From: Owenia fusiformis | Taxonomy: Eukaryota > Annelida > Polychaeta > Sabellida > Oweniidae | DNA length: 64,000 nucleotides | Reading direction: 5' to 3' | Assembly: GCA_903813345.2 (NCBI GenBank) | Contig: CAIIXF020000002.1 | Coordinates: 6,813,772-6,877,771, forward strand | In this document: one piece after another, positions 12,201 to 24,200 of the stretch | Position numbering within the stretch: the stretch's first letter is position 1 | How the letters are laid out: the number at the start of each line of letters is the position of its first letter | Notes under the pieces: generated by a model | What the model was told of the DNA's origin: nothing | Databases searched by the model: none | What the model saw: only the letters and a program-made list of their open reading frames with translations | Program-made: the position numbers and the translations under genes

Positions 12201-15200
12201 CTATTTAAAGATCTTAGAATATTAAATATTTTTGATGTCAACAGATATTGTACTGGTCAGTTCATGTACAAAATCTTTAATAAGCACCCCAGTCTTCCAA
12301 AAAATCTAGTTCAAGACTTGTTTGATATCAACATTAATATTCATCATCATTACACAAGACAATTACATTATTTTCATATCCCTAAATGCTCCAAACTTTC
12401 CCTTCGCTATCTGGGTCCTAATCTTTGGAATGCTCTACCACATGATATTAAAAAATGCTCCACTCTAAATATTTTCAAATCTTCATATAAAAAACTACTC
12501 ATCTATCGATAATGTATAATACCAATTTCATACTATACTGTTGATTTTATACTGGTACCTATTTTTGTAACATTTTTACATTGTACATCCTTAGATTAAT
12601 TGTTAATATCATTTTTATATACCTACATGTAACATAATATAAGTGTTTTCTTTTATATGTAGTCTAGTTGTCATTTTAATGATTTCTGTTAAACCGCAAC
12701 ATATACCCACTAGGGTGTCTAGCGGCTTGTTTTTATAGTGTATATTATATAAGAATTATGAAATAAATAATTGAATTGAATTGAAATTGAATTGAATTAA
12801 TTGATTGTTGTAAAGGAGATTTGCATGATATATTCATTATCTCATCGAACGAAGTTAGTTGGGATAGACGTAGAAGACGCCCCTTCATTTGTCCGTCCGT
12901 CCCCCATTTGTCCATCCGTGCGTTTGATTGTCCGGGCGATAACTCAAATAACCGGCGTTGACGGATTCAAATTTTATAAGCTTATGTCTTATGGGTATGG
13001 AACCTCTTCTAAAGATGGTATATTCAATCTGGCCGCTCATTTCAAAATGACCATTTTTGTAAAAATGTAATCTTTGAGAACTCAAACACCAATCAATGGA
13101 TTTGGTTCAAATTTTATATGTTGACAAATATCAATTTCCAAGATGGCCGCTGAATTTAAAAATGGCAACCATTTTTAAAATATGTGCTTTTTGATAACTA
13201 AAATACCATTTATGGTCCAAAATAATGGATTTTGGACCAACATTTATAGGCTGATATCTTATTGGCAAAGAACCTCTGCTCTTTTTCAATATGAATATAC
13301 ATTTCCAAGCTCCTATCATTTGAAGAAATAGTTTAGGCACGTTTTCTTAAGTGTAGCTTAACCTCCTTATACGATCTTTTTGTTTTATAATCATCTTTTA
13401 TTCATTTTCAGTACCTTGAACTACGATTTAACAAGTCGATACGAATCATAGCTGTGATTCTATATTCATTTCAAATTGTAAGTACCGTAAGTTTACGAAA
13501 TTGTTTTCAAGTTGTTACAACCCTAATAAAATACAAGTAATAAAAACAGTTTGAAATGTCCATTCATCTTCAGGCTATATCACAGGGAAATATTAAAATT
13601 AATCTACTAGAACTGAGGAATAGACTAAGTCAACTTTGTACCACACCTGCCACGTTGTGTAACCCGAATCAGCCACCTGGTGGTGAAAACCATACCTACG
13701 TACTTGCATCTGGATTATTCCCTCTACAGTCTGTATTTACCATGATTATAACTAAATAATAAATTATTACACTTTTAATCATATTTGATTGCAGCTGGTC
13801 TTCATCTCCATAAGTCTCTATGCATCATCGATAACACTAACACAAGGTATTCACTTATCGCTACAAAAACGGATATTTTTACATCGTATGATTGTATCAA
13901 GGGCGTTACAATACCCGGGCATTTATCGGTTCGTGCAGTACTTGTTTGTGATAGCGCTCTCTGTAGGTCACTGTGCTTAATAGCCTACAGTAATACGGGG
14001 TAGGATATCGGGAATTTGGTCAGTTTCTATCCGTCGATTACGCTATGAATTGAAGCAAGTGTGACCACTTTATCCACTTAAACAATTTGATAATTGATTA
14101 AATCTTTAAACAAAATCGATAAACACGTTATACACTTCCTATCTCCTTAGAAATTAGCATGTATTTATGGATAGTTTTGGGAGTGGTGACTTAGACCATG
14201 TCTTGAGACATCACCCGTTGTGAACACGCATAAGTCATGCAATCTGTGTCAAATGGTGAGCGGTCTCGTTTAGGGGACCTGGGAGACATAGTCTAGTGTC
14301 TAAGCTTCCCCGAACCACCGTCAGTGATTATGTGACAGGTAGAGTATATTTAGTTGATCCTAGGATGATGACATTGGTGGTGTCACTCCTATTGTCATTT
14401 TTGTAGAGAAAGGCCGGACATCCCGATCCAGTAGTGGATCTTCTCCCTTACTTGTGAGTCACAGTAAGGGCCCAAGATGTTTCGAACTCATGGTTGGTGG
14501 TCCATGATATGTTCTTCATCAGCAGCCTAATGAGGGGGAGGGGGAGGGGGGATGGGTTGTCCCCGATTTTGTTTTGTTTTGGGATTGTTTCAAGTTGGAG
14601 ACAGTTAGTTGGGTACTAAGTAAATTGGTATCATAGTTTGGTTGTGTTTGCAGATTGTGCCTGATTGTATTTAATAGTGTAGTATAATTGATTAAGTATT
14701 GGGTTGTGACTGACTTTGTTGCGGTGGTTGGTGTCAGGTTGTGTTGTGATGATTCAACAATGGGTTGATTTCAAATTGATCTCGTTGGCTATGTTGTATT
14801 GTGTTGGTTTGTTGTTTGGTTGTGCTCGATTGTGTTAGTTTGATAGTCGATTGTGTTTTGGTGGTTGTTTGTTTGGTTGAGCCTGGTTGTGTTGTGTAGG
14901 TTTGGTATCGGGTTGTGTTTTATTAAGTTATGTTATCAAAGTGGCTGTGTTATGTTGTGATTGTGTTGTGCTGGTCGGGTAGCGGGTTGTGCCCAGTAGG
15001 ATGAAGTATCTGGTTGTGTCAGATTGTGTTGCGTGATTGGTGTTTTTTTCAGAGAGTGTTGGTTGGGTGTTTTGGTATTCCAGTTTGGTTGTGCCTGATT
15101 GTGTTTTGATTGTTTTGTGTAAAATTGTATTTTGTTTCATCAACAATGGGTTGTGTTTAGGTTTTGTTATTTTATTATTTGGTTGTGCCAAATTGTGTTG

Positions 15201-18200
15201 CGTATATTTGACAATTGTGTTATGTTAATTTTAAAATGCGTCGTGTTATGTTGTGATTGTGCTATGCTGGTCGGGGGGCAGGTTGTGCCCAGTCGGGTAA
15301 GGTATCTGGTTGAGTTCAATTGTGTTGTGTGGTTGGTTGTGCCTGATCGTTAAATGATGGGTGGTGGCGGGTTGTGCCCGATTGTGTTATGATAGGTGGT
15401 TGGTTGTGCCTGGTCGGGTGAGGTATTTGGTTGTGTTCGGTTGTGTTGTGTAATTGTTGTAATCTCTACTTCGAGAAAGTTTGTTGTGTGTGTTGGGATT
15501 TAAGTTTGGTTGTTCCTGATTGTGCTTTGATGGTTTGGTTTTGTTGTGTGGTTGTGCCAAATTGTGTTGCGCTGATTTGTCAGTGGGTTGTATTCTTGTT
15601 AATTGTGAGTTAAGTTGCGTTCTAATTCTTCAGACACTGGTTGTGTTGCGTTGTTGGTGATCCTATGGGTTGTGCTTGGTTGTGATGGTTGGTTGTGATA
15701 GGTTATGTATTAAGTAGCAGGTTATGCCGAATTGTGTTAGGTGTATCATGGAGTTCAGATACAAGTTAGTTGTTTGGGGTATTATAGTGTAGGTATATTC
15801 GTTAATTCTTGGTAGAGTCAATAGTTTAATGTATTTGTGTACATTATTAGTATATGCGATAGGTTTGGTACCTATTCATACATAGTGAGATCTCTAGTGT
15901 GAGAAGTGCACCTGGTATGATGGGCGTCAGCCTTGCGTTGTTCTTTAGTTCTGAAGAGATAGTTTCTTGTTGTTCATTGAATCTCAGAATGTGGCGGTTT
16001 AGTTCGGCGCTCCTCTTTATATAATATTGCGCGGACGTTAGAGAACAAGCTTCCGGTTTTTGGAAATGCCTGTAAAGTGAACGATTTGCTCGGAAATTTG
16101 TGTTTCTTGCCTGTTTTGTATCCTTTATAGTTTCTGTTGTGGTGAGTCAATTCAGATGAAGTTTATTACATCTTATTAGTTAGGCTTTGTAGAACATTTC
16201 GTTCGTGTTTTTAGTGCTGAAGTTTGTTGGTAAGAACACGAATTCGACGATAATGTTCTGTTTTTGGTGTCTTCGAACTGTGATTTCGTGCAATTATTGT
16301 TTCTGTTGACAATGTTCCTTGTCAGATAACATTGTAAATGGTTTCATTTTGTAGCGGTGGTTTGTGGCTACATTTTGATGTATAGTTTTATATGTTTTGA
16401 TTTGCGTTTGGTGGTGTATGCGAATGTTTTGGTTGATAAACAAACACAGTTTGGTGCCGTGGGTTATAGCATTGAGATACGTAATTGATGGATCCTGAAA
16501 TACAAAATTATATCATTCCTTAACGCTTTCCTATCCGTTGGAGTCTGGTCTCTGTATCTGTCTTTAGTAAACCTAAAATAAGAATACTGCAATGTTCCAT
16601 GGTGGCTTCCCATTAATCATCTTGTGGATGAGATCGCCGTATTGCCCGTATTGTTCTCCATCACTGTTCCTATAATTAATGTTCAAATGGTAAGCAGCCA
16701 GTAAATCTGAAATAAAATTCGGAGACTGGCCTGTCCTGATTGTCTCAATGTTGTTCTTGGCTCCTCGACTTTGTTTGATGTAGTGGTGATTTGTTTGTGA
16801 TCAATGTAATCAGTTGCGCTGGATTTTGCGCTAGTTAAATTTTCCGTACTTGTTTAGACGTTGGTTAAGATCAGTATATTCAGTGTAGGAATATACGTGT
16901 AAGTTTTGCCTGGTTCGTTCGGGTGGTTTTCCGAAGGCAATAAATAAGGATCTGTTCAGTTTAGTTTGTGTTCTAGTGTCTGAGGCCGTGTCGGCAGGAG
17001 GGGGGGGGGGGGGCTGGCTGATGAAATATGTTCGAAACACCAAGTGTGGTGAGATGATTCAGCCTTTCTACTACAAAAATGTGTCTGATCATTGTTTTGA
17101 TGAAATATACTGAGTGGTTGTCCATAAGCTGAGCGATAGGACCTATCCCGAAGGTATGGTACTCTGGTTATTCACTTAGTTTGGGTTTATCCTTATGGCT
17201 AATGGAGACAGCCGTATAAAGCATAGTTTTGGGAGTGGTGACTTAGACCATGTCTTGAGACATCACCCGTTGTGAACACGCATAAGTCATGCAATCTGTG
17301 TCAAATGGTGAGCGGTCTCGTTTAGGGGACCTGGGAGACATAGTCTAGTGTCTAAGCTTCCCCGAACCACCGTCAGTGATTATGTGACAGGTAGAGTATA
17401 TTTAGTTGATCCTAGGATGATGACATTGGTGGTGTCACTCCTATTGTCATTTTTGTAGAGAAAGGCCGGACATCCCGATCCAGTAGTGGATCTTCTCCCT
17501 TACTTGTGAGTCACAGTAAGGGCCCAAGATGTTTCGAACTCATGGTTGGTGGTCCATGATATGTTCTTCATCAGCAGCCTAATGAGGGGGAGGGGGAGGG
17601 GGGATGGGTTGTCCCCGATTTTGTTTTGTTTTGGGATTGTTTCAAGTTGGAGACAGTTAGTTGGGTACTAAGTAAATTGGTATCATAGTTTGGTTGTGTT
17701 TGCAGATTGTGCCTGATTGTATTTAATAGTGTAGTATAATTGATTAAGTATTGGGTTGTGACTGACTTTGTGGCGGTGGTTGGTGTCAGGTTGTGTTGTG
17801 ATGATTCAACAATGGGTTGATTTCAAATTGATCTCGTTGGCTATGTTGTATTGTGTTGGTTTGTTGTTTGGTTGTGCTCGATTGTGTTAGTTTGATAGTC
17901 GATTGTGTTTTGGTGGTTGTTTGTTTGGTTGAGCCTGGTTGTGTTGTGTAGGTTTGGTATCGGGTTGTGTTTTATTAAGTTATGTTATCAAAGTGGCTGT
18001 GTTATGTTGTGATTGTGTTGTGCTGGTCGGGTAGCGGGTTGTGCCCAGTAGGATGAAGTATCTGGTTGTGTCAGATTGTGTTGCGTGATTGGTGTTTTTT
18101 TCAGAGAGTGTTGGTTGGGTGTTTTGGTATTCCAGTTTGGTTGTGCCTGATTGTGTTTTGATTGTTTTGTGTAAAATTGTATTTTGTTTCATCAACAATG

Positions 18201-21200
18201 GGTTGTGTTTAGGTTTTGTTATTTTATTATTTGGTTGTGCCAAATTGTGTTGCGTATATTTGACAATTGTGTTATGTTAATTTTAAAATGCGTCGTGTTA
18301 TGTTGTGATTGTGCTATGCTGGTCGGGGGGCAGGTTGTGCCCAGTCGGGTAAGGTATCTGGTTGAGTTCAATTGTGTTGTGTGGTTGGTTGTGCCTGATC
18401 GTTAAATGATGGGTGGTGGCGGGTTGTGCCCGATTGTGTTATGATAGGTGGTTGGTTGTGCCTGGTCGGGTGAGGTATTTGGTTGTGTTCGGTTGTGTTG
18501 TGTAATTGTTGTAATCTCTACTTCGAGAAAGTTTGTTGTGTGTGTTGGGATTTAAGTTTGGTTGTTCCTGATTGTGCTTTGATGGTTTGGTTTTGTTGTG
18601 TGGTTGTGCCAAATTGTGTTGCGCTGATTTGTCAGTGGGTTGTATTCTTGTTAATTGTGAGTTAAGTTGCGTTCTAATTCTTCAGACACTGGTTGTGTTG
18701 CGTTGTTGGTGATCCTATGGGTTGTGCTTGGTTGTGATGGTTGGTTGTGATAGGTTATGTATTAAGTAGCAGGTTATGCCGAATTGTGTTAGGTGTATCA
18801 TGGAGTTCAGATACAAGTTAGTTGTTTGGGGTATTATAGTGTAGGCCTTTCTCTACAAAAATGACAATAGGAGTGACACCACCAATGTCACCATCCTAGG
18901 ATCAACTAAATATACTCTACCTGTCACATAATCACTGACGGTGGTTCGGGGAAACTTAGACACTAGACTATGTCTCCCAGGTCCCCTAAACGAGGCCGCT
19001 CACCATTTAACACAGATTGCATGACTTATGCGTGTTCACAACGGGTGATGTCTCAAGACATGGTCTAAGTCACCACTCCCAAAAATATGCTTTATACGGC
19101 TGTCTCCATTAGCCATAAGGATAAACCCAAACTAAGTGAATAACCAGAGTACCATACCTTCGGGATAGGTCCTATCGCTCAGCTTATGGACAAGCACTCA
19201 GTATATTTCATCAAACAATGATCAGACACATTTTTGTAGTAGAAAGGCTGAATCATCTCACCACACTTGGTGTTTCGAACATATTTCATCAGCCAGCCCC
19301 CCCCCCCCCCCCCCTCCTGCCGACACGGCCTCAGACACTAGAACACAAATTAAACTGAACAGATCCTTATTTTCTTGCCTTCGGAAAACCACCCGAACGA
19401 ACCAGGCAAAACTTACACGTATATTCCTACACTGAATATACTTATCTTAACCAACGTCTAAACAAGTACGGAAAATTTAACTAGCGCAAAATCTAGCGCA
19501 ACTGATTACATTGATCACAAACAAATCACCACTACATCAAACAAAGTCGAGGAGCCAAGAACAACATTGAGACAATCACGACAGACCAGTCTCCGAATTT
19601 TATTTCAGATTTACTGGCTGCTTACCATTTGAACATTAATTATAGGAACAGTGATGGAGAACAATACGGGCAATACGGCGATCTCATCCACAAGATGATT
19701 AATGGGAAGCCACCATGGAACATTGCAGTATTCTTATTTTAGGTTTACTAAAGACAGATACAGAGACCAGACTCCAACGGATAGGAAAGCGTTAAGGAAT
19801 GATATAATTTTGTATTTCAGGATTCATCAATTACGTATCTCAATGCTATAACCCACGGCACCAAACTGTGTTTGTTTATCAACCAAAACATTCGCATACA
19901 CCACCAAACGCAAATCAAAACATATAAAACTATACATCAAAATGTAGCCACAAACCACCGCTACAAAATGAAACCATTTACAATGTTACCTGACAAGGAA
20001 CATTGTCAACAGAAACAATAATTGCACGAAATCACAGTTCGAAGACACCAAAAATAGAACATTATCTTCGAATTCGTGTTCTTACCAACAAACTTCAGCA
20101 CTAAAAACACGAACGAAATGTTCTACAAAGCCTAACTAATAAGATGTAACAAACTTCATCTGAATTGACTCACCACAACAGAAACTATAAAGGATACAAA
20201 ACAGGCAAGAAACACAAATTTCAGAGCAAATCGTTCACTTTACAGGCATTTCCAAAAACCGGAAGCTTGTTCTCTAACGTCCGCGCAATATTATATAAAG
20301 AGGAGCGCCGAACTAAACCGCCACATTCTGAGATTCAATGAACAACAAGAAACTATCTCTTCAGAACTAAAGAAAAACGCAAGGCTGACGCCCTTCATAC
20401 CAGGTGCACTTCTCACACTAGAGATCTCACTATGTATGGATAGGTACCAAACCTATCGCATATACTAATAATGTACACAAATACATTAAACTATTGACTC
20501 TACCAAGAATTAACGAATATACCTACACTATAATACCCCAAACCACTAACTTGTATCTGAACTCCATGATACACCTAACACAATTCGGCAAAACCTGCTA
20601 CGTAATACATAACCTATCACAACCAACCATTACAACCAAGCACAACCCATAAGATCACCAACAACGCAACACAACCAGTGTCTGAAGAATTAGAACGCAA
20701 CTTAACTCACAATTAACAAGAATACAACCCACTGACAAATCAGCGCAACACAATTTGGCACAACCACACAACAAAACCAAACCATCAAAGCACAATCAGG
20801 AACAACCAAACTTAAATCCCAACACACACAACAAACTTTCTCGAACTAGAGATTACAACAATTACACAACACAACCGAACACAACCGAATACCTCACCCG
20901 ACCAGGCACAACCAACCACCTATCATAACACAATCGGGCACAACCCGCCACCACCCATCATTTAACGATCAGGCACAACCAACCACACAACACAATCGAA
21001 CTCAACCAGATACCTTACCCGACTGGGCACAACCTGCCCCCCCCCCCCCCGACCAGCACAGCACAATCACAACATAACACGACACATTTTAAAATTAACA
21101 TAACACAATTGTCAAATATACGCAACACAATTTGGCACAACCAAATAATAAAACAACAAAACCTAAACACAACCCATTGTTGATGAAACAAAATACAATT

Positions 21201-24200
21201 TTACACAAAACAATCAAAACACAATCAGGCACAACCAAACTGGAATACCAAAACACCCAACCAACACTCTCCGAAAACAACACCAATCACGCAACACAAT
21301 CTGACACAACCAGATACTTCATCCTACTGGGCACAACCCGCTACCCGACCAGCACAACACAATCACAACATAACACAACCACTTTGAAATTAACATTACT
21401 TAATAAAACACAACCCGATACCAAACCTACACAACACAACCAGGCTCAACCAAACAAACAACCACCAAAACACAATCGACTATCAAACTAACACAATCGA
21501 GCACAACCAAACAACAAACCAACACAATACAACATAGCCAACGAGATCAATTTGAAATCAACCCATTGTTGAATCATCACAACACAACCTGACACCAACC
21601 ACCGCAACAAAGTCAGTCACAACCCAATACTGAATCAATTATACTACACTATTAAATACAATCAGGCACAATCTGCAAACACAACCAAACTATGATACCA
21701 ATTTACTTAGTACCCAACTAACTGTCTCCAACTGGAAACAATCCCAAAACAAAACAAAATCGGGGACAACTCATCCCCCCTCCCCCTCCCCCTCATTAGG
21801 CTGCTGATGAAGAACATATCATGGACCACCAACTATGAGTTCGAAACATCTTGGGCCCTTACTGTGACTCACAAGTAAGGGAGAAGATCCACTACTGGAT
21901 CGGGATGTCCGGCCTTTCTCTACAAAAATGACAATAGGAGTGACACCACCAATGTCACCATCCTAGGATCAACTAAATATACTCTACCTGTCACATAATC
22001 ACTGACGGTGGTTCGGGGAAACTTAGACACTAGACTATGTCTCCCAGGTCCCCTAAACGAGGCCGCTCACCATTTAACACAGATTGCATGACTTATGCGT
22101 GTTCACAACGGGTGATGTCTCAAGACATGGTCTAAGTCACCACTCCCAAAAATATGCTTTATACGGCTGTCTCCATTAGCCATAAGGATAAACCCAAACT
22201 TAGTGAATAACCAGAGTACCATACCTTCGGGATAGGTCCTATCGCTCAGCTTATGGACAAGCACTCAGTATATTTCATCAAACAATGATCAGACACATTT
22301 TTGTAGTAGAAAGGCTGAATCATCTCACCACACTTGGTGTTTCGAACATATTTCATCAGCCAGCCCCCCCCCCCCTCCTGCCGACACGGCCTCAGACACT
22401 AGAACACAAATTAAACTGAACAGATCCTTATTTTCTTGCCTTCGGAAAACCACCCGAACGAACCAGGCAAAACTTACACGTATATTCCTACACTGAATAT
22501 ACTTATCTTAACCAACGTCTAAACAAGTACGGAAAATTTAACTAGCGCAAAATCTAGCGCAACTGATTACATTGATCACAAACAAATCACCACTACATCA
22601 AACAAAGTCGAGGAGCCAAGAACAACATTGAGACAATCACGACAGACCAGTCTCCGAATTTTATTTCAGATTTACTGGCTGCTTACCATTTGAACATTAA
22701 TTATAGGAACAGTGATGGAGAACAATACGGGCAATACGGCGATCTCATCCACAAGATGATTAATGGGAAGCCACCATGGAACATTGCAGTATTCTTATTT
22801 TAGGTTTACTAAAGACAGATACAGAGACCAGACTCCAACGGATAGGAAAGCGTTAAGGAATGATATAATTTTGTATTTCAGGATTCATCAATTACGTATC
22901 TCAATGCTATAACCCACGGCACCAAACTGTGTTTGTTTATCAACCAAAACATTCGCATACACCACCAAACGCAAATCAAAACATATAAAACTATACATCA
23001 AAATGTAGCCACAAACCACCGCTACAAAATGAAACCATTTACAATGTTACCTGACAAGGAACATTGTCAACAGAAACAATAATTGCACGAAATCACAGTT
23101 CGAAGACACCAAAAATAGAACATTATCTTCGAATTCGTGTTCTTACCAACAAACTTCAGCACTAAAAACACGAACGAAATGTTCTACAAAGCCTAACTAA
23201 TAAGATGTAACAAACTTCATCTGAATTGACTCACCACAACAGAAACTATAAAGGATACAAAACAGGCAAGAAACACAAATTTCAGAGCAAATCGTTCACT
23301 TTACAGGCATTTCCAAAAACCGGAAGCTTGTTCTCTAACGTCCGCGCAATATTATATAAAGAGGAGCGCCGAACTAAACCGCCACATTCTGAGATTCAAT
23401 GAACAACAAGAAACTATCTCTTCAGAACTAAAGAAAAACGCAAGGCTGACGCCCTTCATACCAGGTGCACTTCTCACACTAGAGATCTCACTATGTATGG
23501 ATAGGTACCAAACCTATCGCATATACTAATAATGTACACAAATACATTAAACTATTGACTCTACCAAGAATTAACGAATATACCTACACTATAATACCCC
23601 AAACCACTAACTTGTATCTGAACTCCATGATACACCTAACACAATTCGGCAAAACCTGCTACGTAATACATAACCTATCACAACCAACCATTACAACCAA
23701 GCACAACCCATAAGATCACCAACAACGCAACACAACCAGTGTCTGAAGAATTAGAACGCAACTTAACTCACAATTAACAAGAATACAACCCACTGACAAA
23801 TCAGCGCAACACAATTTGGCACAACCACACAACAAAACCAAACCATCAAAGCACAATCAGGAACAACCAAACTTAAATCCCAACACACACAACAAACTTT
23901 CTCGAACTAGAGATTACAACAATTACACAACACAACCGAACACAACCGAATACCTCACCCGACCAGGCACAACCAACCACCTATCATAACACAATCGGGC
24001 ACAACCCGCCACCACCCATCATTTAACGATCAGGCACAACCAACCACACAACACAATCGAACTCAACCAGATACCTTACCCGACTGGGCACAACCTGCCC
24101 CCCCCCCGACCAGCACAGCACAATCACAACATAACACGACACATTTTAAAATTAACATAACACAATTGTCAAATATACGCAACACAATTTGGCACAACCA

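Larger units (their letters stand above)
14173..17224 (-). repeat. repeat unit 1 (minus, full length)
   Basis: The unit is 3,052 bp, read on the minus strand. Its hammerhead is at 14411-14528 and its TATA at 16015-16023. From about 14640 to 15740 the plus strand is GT-rich with many GGTTGTGCC...ATTGTGTT phrases. A G-run lies near 17000. No credible protein is encoded: the 87-codon T/Q/N-rich frame on the minus strand is a by-product of the AC-rich strand. Confidence 0.8.
19086..22152 (+). repeat. repeat unit 3 (plus, full length)
   Basis: Full-length unit of 3,067 bp. It differs from unit 4 mainly in C-run lengths (near 19298 and 21037). It differs from the minus-strand units by scattered substitutions, for example TTAAATGG versus TCAAATGG near the 3' end. 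It carries a TATA at 20292-20300 and a hammerhead at 21798-21915. The 119-codon T/N/Q-rich frame at 21132-21491 lies in the AC-rich strand and is not regarded as a gene. Confidence 0.8.

Noticed and set aside
21132-21491. T/N/Q-rich 119-codon frame in the plus units (and 87-codon versions in the minus units)
   Set aside because: It lies in the AC-rich strand of simple internal repeats, where stops are rare by composition. Copies differ in length by frameshift, and there is no family similarity.
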